Source of the DNA: Boletus sp. NGJ
Lineage: Eukaryota; Basidiomycota; Agaricomycetes; Boletales; Boletaceae
Direction: 5' to 3'
Assembly: GCA_019096195.1 (NCBI GenBank)
Contig: JAGTXK010000185.1
Location: 267,500-331,499, forward strand
DNA: 64,000 bases
The notes under the pieces were generated by a model. The model searched no databases. It worked only from the letters and a program-made list of their open reading frames with translations, and was not told the origin of the DNA. Of the stretch, positions 22,560-33,960 are shown piece by piece; within the stretch, counting starts at the first letter, position 1; each line of letters starts with the position of its first letter. Both the position numbers and the translations under genes were made by a program.

Positions 22560-23460
22560 GGAAAGGTAGAAAATGCTCTCCAGGTGACCAAGGCTCTCAT
22601 CAATATAGTCAACCAATCTCTCTCTACCACCACAGTACACCAGCACTTGGTATAAGGGCTGTGGTGAAGTCTAAATGCCCCCTTCTATCAGCTAGGCATC
22701 ACAAGGCTTGCTTGGACTTTGCATATGCTCATAAGAATTAGACTATAGAGGACTGGAAGAAGGTAGTATGGTCTGATGAGACTAAAATCAATTGCCTAGG
22801 GTCAGATGGGCAAAAATGGGTCTGAAAAAAAGCAGGTGAAGGGCATAATAATAGATTGACTAAAGGAACCTTGAAGTTTGGAGGAGGTTCTCTTATGATA
22901 TGGAGGTGAGTTGACTATGCTGCCAAGATTGTTGATAGAATGGATGGTGACCTTTACAGTACCTTCAGATTTTAATGGATGAGTTGCTGAATACTCTGCA
23001 GTATTATGGTCTAGATCCTTCTAACATGATCTTTCAGCAAGATAATGACCCCAAGCATACTTGCAAAAAGGTGAAAGAGTGGCTTGGAGAGCAGGATTTT
23101 GGAACTATGATATGGTCAGCACAGTCTCCTGACCTCAACCCATTGAACACCTCTGGGGTCACCTCAAAAGAAGGCTAGCAGGCAGATTAAGAACATCCTT
23201 CTAGTGGAATTCATGAGTTATGGGAGAGAGTTCAGGTGGAATGGAAGGGGATACCAATACCACTTGACGAGTGTCAGAAGTTGATTGAAAGCATGCCTAG
23301 GAGGGTTGAGACAGTGCTCAGGCAAAAGGAGGCTATATCAAGTACTAATACCCACTTCATACCAAGAGATGCAAAACTGTTGCAATGGTATTGCTGTTTT
23401 GAAATGGACATAACTCCACAGCCTCTGACAAAAATCATGTGGTCCAAAGTTAAGATTGTA
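22560..23460 (+). pseudogene. Tc1/mariner-type transposase, decayed
   Basis: This is a DDE transposase of the cut-and-paste Tc1 type. Segments in order across frames are NQSLSTTTVHQHL (end of the helix-turn-helix), ARLEFA-like ACLDFAYAHKN, TIEDWKKVVWSDETKI (first Asp), GGGSLMIW, MIFQQDNDPKHT (second Asp), SAQSPDLNPL and, one frame on, IEHLWGHLKRRL (third acidic residue), then WERVQVEW and ESMPRRVETVL. Trp codons have become TAG (after YAHKN) and TGA (after KWV), and a one-base loss occurs after PDLNP near 23143. The N-terminal part is eroded and no terminal inverted repeats were found. Confidence 0.9.
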
Positions 23461-23464
23461 GCCA

Positions 23465-24484
23465 AGAGGATCTACTTTGTTTGTTCCCACCAAAGCTAAG
23501 TGTAATTTCCATGGTGTTTGTGGTGTGCACAGCACACCACATCAGGGCTAGGCATTGCAATAGTTTTGGAGGTCACCTGTACAATGACATGGTGGTGGCA
23601 GGTGAAGGAGCAAATCATGTAGGGCAATTTGTTCAGTCTGATGAATGCAGGTCCCACTATGGGCATATCCAAGGCATGGTTTTGAATTGTGCTGTAAAGT
23701 TACTCATCACCTGTAACATTTTATTAAAGACTCAGAAAGAGTCCAGTGCAGCAAATGCTGGATGTACAGAGCTCTCTTACATCACACAGCTAAAAAGGTA
23801 GATAATATAGCTGCCACCACTGCCACTGCCAGAACTTCAAAAAAAAGGTGCCATGGCTTGAAGTCTAATGAAGGTATGGGTGTACAAGTACTACCCATCC
23901 ATGTTATAGTAAATCCCTTTAGAAAAGGACTCCTGATCTTCATGACTCAGGCTCACTCATAGTTTGTGTCCATTTTAAATATACGATGACCTTTTCTAAC
24001 ATGTAACCTGTTTGTGATTGCTCAGTCTCAAGCATAATTTAGTGAATGTATAACTTATGATTGAGTGAATGTAATGCAACCAATCAGTCAATCACCTCCT
24101 ATGATTCATTGCTAATTATGCAAGCATTAAGTAAAATATATATGTATACTGAATGATTTCATATATGTCATTAAGTTAGACACCATATATTATTCATTGA
24201 GTTATCAATGAATGTCAGTAGAGAGACACACAAGGTTTTATGCATTGAGAATATCCATGATTCTACTATCCACAGTATATATGATCAGCCTGTATCGGTC
24301 CCATATTTTTCTCAATATCAGATATACAAAGGTGGCTATACTAATAATATATTTGCCAGCTAACAGACCAGCCCCCAGGACCATAGCCTATAGGTAAATA
24401 TATATATTACCAGAAGTGTGATGACATTTGAATGAAGTGTGCAAGGTAATATTATATGTAATGAAACCAGTAGGGAATCTATTG
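23465..24484. other. Non-coding region with a short perfect hairpin
   Basis: No gene is seen. A perfect 9-bp inverted repeat, GTGGTGTGC-ACA-GCACACCAC, lies at 23520-23540. The part 24000-24400 is AT-rich. Short ORFs at 23481-23962 show no known motif. Confidence 0.5.
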
Positions 24485-24960
24485 ATAACCATCCATAAGG
24501 CTTGAGCTACTTCATTGGCTACACTTGTCCTGGCACAGTAAGATGTGGTGGGGAGTCATTGTCCATTCAATACCACCCTATAATAGTTAAAGACCAAGGC
24601 AATGAGTATTGATAATGAACAAGTGGATTAGACTGGAAATTCCAGTTGCAAACTGTCTATGTTATATAAATATGTTACAGGAATGCACACAGACCAAGCT
24701 GTGTGTGAGAGAAATTACTATGTAAGGCAATATTGTAAAAAGTGTTTATTTGTGAGAATGGATGGAGATTAAAGAGGGCTGTGTGAGAAAAGTGGTAATT
24801 AAAGAGTTGTGGGTAATATGAGGTATGATGTCATATGATGTCATAGGTCTAGACCTGATCATGTGATTATTCCCATGGTCATATGCATGGTTGGTAACTT
24901 TAGATAGAAAATGAAGATAAAATAAGATATAAAAAGCTTGAAAATGTTGCTATTATAACA
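24485..24960 (-). repeat. Lone D-type LTR fragment
   Basis: It matches the outer 60% of the D LTRs, with shared blocks GGTGGGGAGTC, GTGGATTAGACTGGAAATTCCAG, GATGTCATATGATGTCATAGG and CCATGGTCAT. On the minus strand it starts TGTTATAATAG at 24960. No internal element sequence flanks it, so it is a relict solo or truncated LTR, more diverged than the D1 and D2 LTRs. Confidence 0.75.
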
Positions 24961-25100
24961 TTATACCAGCTCTAAACTAGCATGTGATGAAGGACCTATA
25001 GTGTGGCCCTGACATCATAAGCTCATTCATGATAAAGTAGATAGTGCAAGCACAATACAATATAAGTAATAACAGAAGTCAGCCATTTCCACCATACAAG

Positions 25101-25131
25101 CCAGTGGTTCACTATTGGGCCTTCAGCCCAA
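25101..25131 (-). promoter_or_regulatory. Candidate Helitron 3' terminus with hairpin
   Basis: On the minus strand TTGGGC-TGAAG-GCCCAA (25131-25115) forms a 6-bp stem. It is followed after 10 nt by CTGG (25104-25101), which fits the CTRR ending of Helitrons. The next bases are CT, not the expected T, so the exact end is uncertain. Confidence 0.4.
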
Positions 25132-25288
25132 CAGGGGGGAGACAGCGAATTCTCACTTCATGCCTTTGGCACTGCGCTTGGATTTGGTAGTTGTGAATTT
25201 TAGTTTGAAAAGGAGTAGACTTCATTCTACTTTCATTTCAAAACAATTCATTTTTTGTTACATATCATACAACTATAGTACAATTGAA

Positions 25289-26745
25289 TCAAAGTTCCAA
25301 GTTTCTAAATACTTTATTCCAAACAACATTTGCAGTTTTAGTATTTTGTTGATCATCAGAAAAAAGGACCTTGATGTTTCTGGGATGAGTACAACGAGAA
25401 AGTGCCCCATAAAGTTGTCCATGAGAGAAAACAAATGTGCTTAAGTTAAGACCAATATGCTTGACTGTTTGATCTTGAGCTTTGTTGATAGTCATAGCAT
25501 AGACCAGATGTACAGGAAATTGAAAGTGACAAAATGGGGCTGGAGAATCTTCTAAACCAGAGTCAAGGGCCAACCTAGGGATCAAGACCATATTGTTGGG
25601 ATTGTTACCATCATCCCCACTCAATACTTGACACTCCAAGATACAGCAGGTGGATCTGATCAGCCTCAACCGGGTTCCATTGTAGAGACCATGAAGAGGA
25701 TCCAGGTTGCGTAGTAGCATAAGTGGTGCATCAATCTTCAGCTCCAATTGATGAAGGCGAAATCCAGAGGGATTGAAAGTATGAAGGACCTGTGGTAGAA
25801 CAGAGTCATATTCTTGATCAGTGACTGAGTCTACACTAAGGTAGGTAAATTTCTCTTGAGGTGCAACAGAGTTTAAAATGGAGGCATTGATTTCATGGAC
25901 CTGGACATTCCTAGGATTGAGGATGATACAATCCAAAAAGTATTGATCAGGAAGAAGCTGGTTTCCAGTGAGAAGCTAGGAGTAGATGGCATTGATGAGA
26001 GAAGGCATATCATTACCACAATGCATGTGTTCAGGAAGTATAAGATCTCCATCAGTTACACCAATGTGAAGAAGCTGCTGTGCCCATTGATCAGACTCTG
26101 GATCTTGGCCAAGATGCATGTTTTGATAAAGATAGTGAACATTCATGTTTGGCCAAAGATTGGAGTGGGTAAGAGTAGCTGGAAGAATCTGCTCTCTTGA
26201 TCCATGCTGAATGATAGGTAGAGTTTGCCTGAAGTCTCCACTAAGCAGGACAGTAATACCTCCAAATGGGCGATCTCTATTGAGCAAGTCAGGCAGAGTG
26301 CAATCAATAGATTCTAGAACAAAATGGTGTTGAGAACCTGCTTCAACCCAGACGATAAGAGAGGTCTGCTGAAGGAGTTGATGGGTAAGGTCATCCTTCC
26401 TGATATTGCAAGTGCTTTGTTCATGAATGGGAATGGAAATTTTAAAGTGTGAATGGGCTGTACAACCACCAGGAAGTATAAGAGAGGCAAGACCAGTTGA
26501 GGCAATACAAAGGACAATTTCACCTCTTGCACAAACAGAAGCAGTGATAAGGCTTGCCAGATAAGTCTTGCCACATCCACCACCACTATGAAGAAAGAAA
26601 GGAGATCCAAGGGAGTTGATAACACTATTCATAACTGCATCATAGAGAGTAGTCTGTTGAGGATTGAGGGTTGGCAGGCCTCTTTCAACAAATTGTTGCA
26701 ACTCCTGCACATTGTATTGGAGCTATTCATTGATTGGGTTTAAAC
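25289..26745 (-). pseudogene. PIF1-like helicase domain of the Helitron
   Basis: This 5'-3' superfamily 1 helicase would unwind donor DNA during rolling-circle transposition. The N-terminal ORF (26710-25976) has LNPQQTTLYDAVMNSV, Walker A FLHSGGGCGKTYLA, a degenerate Walker B IVWVEAGSQHH (DEA changed to VEA) and LLSGDFRQTLPII. The C-terminal ORF (25936-25289) has NPSGFRLHQLELKIDAPLML, GLYNGTRLRL, VYAMTINKAQDQTV and HGQLYGALSRCT, the last motifs of PIF1. A stop separates the two ORFs at about 25940-25976. The loss of the Walker B Asp predicts no ATPase activity. Confidence 0.92.
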
Positions 26746-26754
26746 TCAGTTCCT

Positions 26755-27051
26755 ACAAGGCTAATTGGACCATGCCACTATCATGTGCAGCATGCCTTTG
26801 CCAGTCCCTCACAAGCACACCCACTAGCCATACCACCCCACTAGTGCGCATAATTTGGATTCAACTCTTGCTTCTGTTCTCAGAGTCCTCTTCTTTGCTT
26901 GCTAGCCACTGCCTTTGCTTTACCCGTTCCCTCCTGTCCCTTGTTGGAAGTGTTCCAAGTGGCTTCGTCCTGTATGTGTCCACTTGACTCCAATGTCATC
27001 CTGGGGTAGACTATTCTACCTTGGCTTTGCTGGCTTCTCGTCCTGGTGCCC
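26755..27051 (+). mobile_element. Inserted 3' end of the DIRS-like YR element
   Basis: This segment is the reverse complement of the end of the YR element at 37310-37500. The shared part starts exactly at GGGCACCAGGACGAGAAGCC (outer end, 27051 and 37310) and continues inward through GTGGACACATACAGGACGAAG. It splits the conserved Helitron junction between DYGLHLIVKDL (Rep side) and INE-LQYNVQELQQF (helicase side). It is thus either an insertion into the Helitron or a captured fragment. The inner boundary is approximate. Confidence 0.75.
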
Positions 27052-29900
27052 ATGAGCTAATTCCCTTCCTCTGATGTTCCCAATTTTCATGTGGAAAATC
27101 CTGCAAGCATTTCACATGTCTTCTGAGGTCTTTCACAATGAGATGTAGTCCATAGTCACAGATCTGATCCTGGGTAGGTTCAGGAATATGAAGGACATTG
27201 ATGAGACAATGATGCAAATCATCACAAAGATTATTTCTAGCTGCCTCCCATAACAGATGAGGATCCACAGGTGCACAGTGGACCAGAATAATGATAAACA
27301 GATGTCACAACTGAGAGCCCATGCTGAAGTGAGCAGCTTCTTGAAGACATAACAGCCACTCTCTATCATCTTGCAAGAGACTATATGCATGGCAAGTCTC
27401 CTTGAAGGAATCATGAAGATGACCATTGATAGTGCAAAGATCTTCATAGGAGGTAGCACCTATAAAAGTAAGATACATTATGAGATATAGATTATATATA
27501 TCTTGATAATAATCAACCTCACCTTTGATCACAGTGAGCAAAAGGTGCAAGTAGAAGATTTCTCCTTGATGGGGAAAAGCAGAATACATGGGTCAATAGC
27601 CTTATATCTCTGGCGAATCTTCCATATAGCATGGCATTGATCCCAAACAAAGTTTTTTGGAAACTCTTGATAGAGATAGTTATGTGCACCAGTAGCAATA
27701 AGATCTGAATCTTGATTGGCTTTGAACCATCCAAGCAGATGAGTATCATTGGCATTGTTGACCACTTTCTCAATCTGGGCATCAGCATAAAAAGCAACAG
27801 CCTATTGTTGACCTGGCAGATGAATAGGAAGATGATAGATAGCTGGCCATTCCATATGCATGGCAAATTCAAAGATGTTGTAACATGCCTGGGTGGAAGA
27901 AATATGTCTGGCATCCAGATAGAAACGGATCTCATCATGGCCCTATGTCTGGATGGTAGCACAATCTGGACCCTCATAGATATACTTGTGAATGTATTTG
28001 ACAGCCTTGATAGAACCACAGACTTTCAAGTTGATATGATAGTTAAACTGTACCAACAGCTCTCTGGGATGAGGAACTACATGTCTGTTGTTAAAGACAC
28101 CTTGGTGCTTTTCAACAGTTCTACCATTGTCAGGGCGAGCATAATCAGGATATTCATCCTCCTTAATAATGGTCTGAGGAGTGTAAGGCTTTGAAAAGTG
28201 TTTTGTGCAGACATTGTTCTCAATACATCTTTGAGGAGAGCAGGGACCATGGAGCATATATCTGGTGACAGCTGAGTGAAGCTGTGGATGAATATTGGGA
28301 TCAGAAATCCGTGCTGAGATGACACTATCAATCTGCTCCACAGTACGGATTTTGTGTTGCTCTTCTAAGAAGATCAGAAGAGGCATGTGAGGTAGACCCT
28401 ACTTTTGATATTCAATGGTGTATACAAAGCCAGCCACATGTCCAAAGTAGCCATCACAAATCTTCTTTAAGAGAGCTTGCTGTTTGGCATGAAAGACTCA
28501 AGCAACTAGATCAGACCAGTCCATAGTACTTTGACCTATTGTTATATATAATTAGTAATTAGACTTTGACATCAAATTGGATCTACACACCTGAAAGAAG
28601 ATTCTGGGTGATTTCTGGCCAGCTTCCATTAGCAGTCATGGTAAGAAACAGATCAGGCTTTCTATATTCATGATAAATGGCCAAGGAGTCCTGAAGAAGT
28701 TATTGTATGTAGCGAGTTCCACCTTTGTGACTGGAAGGTAAAATGACACATCCAACTTGACCCATGTCCTGACCAGCATCATCATGACCTAAGTGATCTC
28801 GTAATCCTTGATATAGATCAGCCCTAAGTCTTGTCTGATTGTTGGCAACCCAAGTAAGATTGCATTGATTATTGAAACCCATGCATCACAGACCAACTGC
28901 TGGAAAAGTCTACCACCCTTGAACAGATTTTGTGACTCTATTTGAGGTGGGCACACATGCAATGTATAGGCATACCAGAGGAGCTGGGTAACTTTTTTGA
29001 AACAATGTGATTTGCCATTAGGATTTTGCAAGAGAATATTCAGATGCCAGCCTTCTTCTCCATGTGAAAAGAATAGAACATAATGGAGTGGAAGATAGGA
29101 AGGATGTAGATTGCTGATACGATGTAAACTACCACCTTGCAAGTGCACAATAATATCACGGTGAGCCCTAACATGCTGAGAACCATTATCAGAAACAATT
29201 GCAGCTATTTTCATCAACAGTGGGAAGATTATATCATCTTGCATCAGCACCCTGCTGTAAATGAATACACATGCAAGCATCTGTATGGTTCTCTGGAGGC
29301 TTGGCCTATTTATATAACATAATGACATGAATTCATAAGCTACCCAGCCAAAATAAACATATGAAACAAAATTACTAACCCTCATAATTTCATAGGCTTG
29401 CTTGTAGACCTCAGCATATGGATGAGATGTACTCAAGATAGTAGAAAGATCCAGCTAAATTCCAAGATTAAGGAGAGGGTTGCATTGAACACATCTATCA
29501 TTTGCCTCCTGTGGATCATAGATATAGAGCTGAGCATAGAGGGTTGAATTCCATTTACTGGCATGAGAGCTCCCATGAGATGATGAAGTGCACCATGAAT
29601 ACAAAAAGATGCAGGACCAGATTGTTGAAGAGCTTGATCACTCATGCCAACACCAACAGAAGTGAATGCTAGAGCATTATTATTATATTGACAAATCTTC
29701 TTTTTAAACTCAGTACAATCCTGAGGATCATCAAAGAGTTCTTGAAGATTGTGTGGCCACTGTTGTATGTGAGGAAGATTGATCTGACCCTAAAGACAAC
29801 ATAAGCAAAAGTGAGGATTGTGAACACCAGAGTTGGAGAGCTTTTCTGAAATGAAATGCAAGGCATAGCAATTGGGACATTGGATGTTCATGGCTCCCAA
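27052..29900 (-). pseudogene. Helitron Rep protein (HUH endonuclease region)
   Basis: This region would nick and join DNA at Helitron ends. From the 5' side: a Cys/His region (CPNCYALHFISEKL, HFCLCCLQG) near 29880-29780; the Helitron-like N domain with ASFCIHGALHHLMG and IIVHLQGGSLHRI; DLYQGLRDHLG; LFLTMTANGSWPEIT; the HUH site; HGPCSPQRC; YARPDNGRTVEK; and GSIKAVKYIHKYIYEGPD with the Tyr-Lys-Tyr pattern. The HUH site reads EYQK-stop-GLPHMPLLIFL, so the second His of GLPHxH is Pro. The end has DPHLLWEAARNNLCDDL and ICDYGLHL. Several frameshifts and stops are present. Confidence 0.9.
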
Positions 29901-30179
29901 AGAGTGTAGTTCCACAGGCTCAGCATATAGTCTTCCACCAGAAGGAATATAAATATGATGTGATGGTTGAGAATGATTGGAGTTATCAGAGCTAGAGCTA
30001 GAGTCATTAGAATCAGGATCAAATTAAGGACCAGGAGGACCAGGATTAGGTGGCTGAGGTCTTGGTGATGAATGTCTAGACATAGATGATCTGGCTGAAG
30101 AAGAACTAGCAAAAGGAATAAAATCAGGGCTAGAAGATTTTGAAGTAGGTGGATCAACAGAAGGATTTAAATCGGGCTA

Positions 30180-30950
30180 AAAGATCTTGAAGTTGTGAAT
30201 TAGGAAAATCAGAATCTATATCATAAGCAAATACTTACTGTTGTCTTGCCTGATCTTGCTCATATTGTTCTGCTAAATGCTGACTATATTCCACTAAGGC
30301 CTATGTAAGTAAAGCTTAAGAAGTCTGTTGCACTTGTTGAACTGCTTCTTGCTCCTGATGCTCATGTTGCTCCTCTTGTTGCTGCTCCTGAAGAAGTCTT
30401 TGATAATGTAGCTCCTGCTTCTGCAATGCTTGTTGCTACTCCTCATAGATTCTTTGATAATGTAGTTCCTGTTGTCTCCAAAATTCCTCCTATTGACAAT
30501 CCAAAAGCCTTTGATGCTCTAATTCTTGCCTTAGCTACAATTGCATTTGGTGATAATGTTTTTGCTGCTGCTGCTGTAGTTGTTGCAATCAAATGTGTTT
30601 TTGTTCCTGCTAAGCTTATAAATATCGCTGGTTCTCTGCCTCATGTTGAAAATTGATAACAGGCTGAGCAGGACCTGGATTGGAAAGAACTCCAGAGGAG
30701 CGATTTTGTCTTCGATTGCATGCTGCCTCCCGTCACGAGTACGATTGAAGCCTTCCAAAAGGCGAGCATTGTAATCCACCTGAGCATGCATTTGAGGAAA
30801 ATATTGAGGTTGTGGAGGAGGTGGTACAAATGCTTGATAGGGCAGTTGCTGATTTGAGTAACATAGGTGGCTAAGGAAAGGAGGGAAATATTGGAAGAGG
30901 AAATGGTGGTGGTGGTGGTGGTGGTGACATCCAGTTACAATACTGTACAT
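30180..30950 (-). pseudogene. Gln-rich N-terminal region of the Helitron protein
   Basis: One minus-strand frame between about 30690 and 30240 is very rich in Gln, with repeated units QELHYQRI, QELHYQRL and QELEHQRL that would form a coiled coil. It is interrupted by about eight stops, several of them TAG where CAG is expected. Upstream (30850-30700) is a Pro-rich stretch, QAFVPPPPQPQYFPQMH. A (GGT)7 run at 30905-30925 would encode a His tract in one frame, but this is probably just a microsatellite. Confidence 0.6.
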
Positions 30951-31250
30951 ATGTTGTATATCATGATGTGCAACCTGGTGACAGGATATTCCAGGATATT
31001 GATGGATAGGAACAGAAAGATGGGTCTAGAATTTATACTCGGTCTTTAAACATTTACAACATATCAAAAGAAACTCACTACTAATGTAGCAGGCATTGGT
31101 TGCCTAATAGGAGTGGGATGACGACAGAATGGGGAAGAACCAAGCTAATGTTGATCACATTCAGTTTGGCGAGCAACAGATTGAGCACATTGAAGGGAGG
31201 TGAGAGGAGAAGATCTAACAAAATTTCATGTAAATATATCAATAAAGAAT

Positions 31251-32149
31251 CAAAAAATACCAACATTTTTAGTGATAGGGCAAAATTTAAAGGTTTAGGT
31301 TCAAGGGTAAAGATCCAGATTCAGAAAGAAAAATCCAAGGTCCAAGGAGGGAGGGTCCAGGTCCAAGGGGAAATGTCCAAGTATAGCCAATTTTCAGAAA
31401 GGTAGTCAAGGATGTACACCAATCCCTTTGCCTTACACAGCAGTGCCAAGAGCTAACTAAATGGCAACCAGTGCAGGAGTATGATAGAGATAAAGGCAAA
31501 ACACCTGAGACAAAGTGAAAGGTACAGTAATAGCAAGAATGAAAGACAGATCAAGACCTATCAGTATCCTTGGCAGCTTTCAATCAAGTCTCTACTCTGT
31601 AGTGCAATCAGAGATCTCAGTGGCAACCAGCAGATACACAGAGTTGGATCTGTGAAGCTAGGTAGTAGAGACTTGATCACACCTCTTCCTGAGCAACTGA
31701 TTCTCACTCTTGTCACACTATAGCAAAGCAAAGATCAAGTGCCTAATCCAAGAACTTACACCTTCACTTAGTTATCCAGCAGATCCTATGATCTATGATC
31801 TGTTATTAGCATAATGTATGTCTGTATCAAGCAAAGTATGTTCATACCAGCACTCAATGTGCTTATCAATGTATGAGATCTGTTATCAGATGGCAGCCAA
31901 GATATCATTAGTATGGTATTAAACTTACCCAGGGATCACTCAGAGATTCTTTAGATTGATATTTTATGAGAGGTATCAAAGGTATAGCAAGATAGACAGG
32001 TGTAGCAATGATGCAGAAATGATGTGTAGGAATCTGAGTAGCAAGCATTCAGAGTCTCTCAATTTTGTGCACAGACATCCAAAAAAGGAAATACACATGC
32101 TTCAAATGATAAAGTGAATAGTACATGACGCACCCGAAACACCTGAAAT
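31251..32149. other. Non-coding region, no gene seen
   Basis: There are short ORFs only. A purine-rich stretch with repeated AAGGTCCAAGG/GGGTCCAGG words lies at 31320-31390. No LTR or terminal repeat was recognised. Confidence 0.45.
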
Positions 32150-33015
32150 ATGCATCAGCAAGGTTTTGTCATACTTCAAGACTCCACCATTGTCTGCTCA
32201 CTTAGTGCTCTCTTGATTCCAGCAGCTACTCTAGCCTCTATCCAGATATCTGTTCTGGGATTGCCATTTAGTTGCCTGATGAATTGTACTCATAGTACTC
32301 CATCTAGTGTTTCAGATGTCATTCTATCTTTCAAGATGCTTCAGACTTCTTGTCTACTCAGACAACCAGTGTTAAATAGACAGAATTGCACTAGCGCAGT
32401 CATGATGTTCTTAAAGTCTGGTTGGTCTGAAAAGCGAAGGTTGATGGAAGAGTCTGTACAGACACTATCTGTTCCATCTTCTTTGTCACTGATGTGCCTT
32501 TGCCAGGATTCTTCAGATGGTTGGTGATCTACTCTGAGTTGTCCTGGTCCAATGCTACATCTTTCCTAGTAAGATAACAGTGTTTTTCATGCCACCATCT
32601 TCTAGCTTCAGGCCAAAGTGTTTCATTAGAGTTGCCCTCAAGCATTCTTTTAAGAATAGGAGTGGGAGGACACCCATAGTTCATATATTGACCAATTTAC
32701 CCCCCTCACCATATGGTTTGCATTCCATGCTACATGCATGTTCTCTACCACATTTCCATCCTTATCTAACCAATCTAGCTTCTCAAATTGCTCTTTTCCT
32801 TTTTCACTTAAAAAGTCGCTATTGATGGCAGAGCTTTCTCTATTTGAGTCCATGAGTTGATTATCAAATGGCATGAAGCTCAGTTTTCTACTGAAGATAT
32901 CCATCTTGCCATTGGTTGTTGTCTTCCCATCTGTAGTTCCTGAATGCACTTCAGACGATTGGAAGTCATCCTCAGATCCAACTTCTTGTGAGGGTGTCCT
33001 AAAGCTCATGTTCAA
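32150..33015 (-). pseudogene. Unrecognised decayed coding region
   Basis: The minus strand has an open stretch of 121 codons (33015-32650) with KGKEQFEKLDWLDKDGNVVEN. A second stretch (32530-32160) contains IMTALVQFCLFNTGCLSRQEV, then TGA, SILKDRMTSETLDGVL, then TGA, VQFIRQLNGNPRTDIWIEARVAAGIKRAL. Two internal stops are TGA, consistent with CGA decay. The composition reads like a real protein, but I do not recognise a family. It could be a host gene relic or a transposon accessory gene. Confidence 0.45.
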
Positions 33016-33960
33016 ACTGGGTTTAGCATTAAATGTATGGTTTTTATAATGTATATGTTGTAATGTGGTAGGAACTTAGTTTACAACTAGTAGGCAGTCA
33101 GCCTGTCCTAGAGGAGTTTGTGTTATGCATCAAGATGTTTGTGAACTACTCACCCACCCTGCCACAGCTAGTAGATTTTATGTTTGATAGATATATAGAC
33201 TAACTACTGGGCATTTATAATTAGGATATCTACTTTTCGGGTGCATAGTTTAATGTGTCTGTGATATATCATTCTATTCCCTCATCTTCTACACTTTGGT
33301 TAGGATTGTTCTCAATGTATTAGTTAGATGCTTAGAATTGAATCTATATATCCCACTTGGTGGTAATAGAGTATGCTTTAGATCTACAGTAGATTCTGAG
33401 TTTTACTTAATTGTTAGATTCAATCTTATTCTCTAGGGAGTGTTGTCAAACTGACAGAGCTTTGTTTGCTATCTGTTTGGCAGTCTATGGTGGGTCACTC
33501 GTCAGGCAGATTAGAATTTATATCTTAGGTTGGGTTCTCAGTGGTTATGGGAGTCAAATTGTTTATTCACTAGGTCAAGTGAATATTGTACTTGTTCTAT
33601 GTTAGTTGATATTTCTACTCATCTACTTAAGAATACTTAATATGCTTACCAAGTTTATAGAGACCTGCCCTAAACTTAAGTGTAATTTTCTGGGGTGACC
33701 AGCTAGTGGAGAAATTTGTTAAGGTTATTGTCAGGCAATACTGTAAGTTGTTAGGCTTACTGCTCAACATCATTTTATCATTTCTTTATCAGCTGGTCAT
33801 TATCTTTTAATGTCCCTTCAATTAGACTATGAAGTTTCAGACACTTATTTCAAACTCTTTCTTTGTTTATGTTCAAAGAATTTAGATCAAGTTTTCAATA
33901 AGATTTGACAAAAGCAAGTTTATTTCAGTGATAAAAGCGAGTGTATGTTATCAAGTGAGT
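33016..33960. other. AT-rich non-coding region
   Basis: No gene or repeat was recognised. One 64-codon ORF at 33411-33605 has no known motif. Confidence 0.4.

Larger units (their letters stand above)
25101..31250 (-). mobile_element. Helitron (RepHel type), decayed
   Basis: The minus strand encodes, in order from high to low coordinates, a Q-rich N-terminal region, a Cys/His region, a Helitron-like N domain, a rolling-circle Rep domain and a PIF1-like helicase. This is the fixed order of autonomous RepHel Helitrons. The proposed 3' end is near 25101, where a hairpin lies just inside a CTGG that fits the CTRR rule. The 5' end near 31250 is only approximate. Catalytic motifs in both Rep and helicase are altered, and a foreign fragment interrupts the junction between them. 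Confidence 0.87.

Noticed and set aside
23520-23540. Perfect 9-bp hairpin as a terminator or terminal repeat
   Set aside because: There is no U-run or matching element end nearby, and eukaryotic genes do not use such terminators. It is kept only as a note.
30426-30656. Ala/Val-rich plus-strand ORF
   Set aside because: It is the antisense of the Gln-rich minus-strand Helitron region. Its composition follows from CAG/CTG triplets read on the other strand.
30905-30925. Poly-His tract in an apparent ORF
   Set aside because: It is a (GGT)7 microsatellite. There is a comparable (GGT)9 at 21268 outside any gene, so no protein function is inferred.
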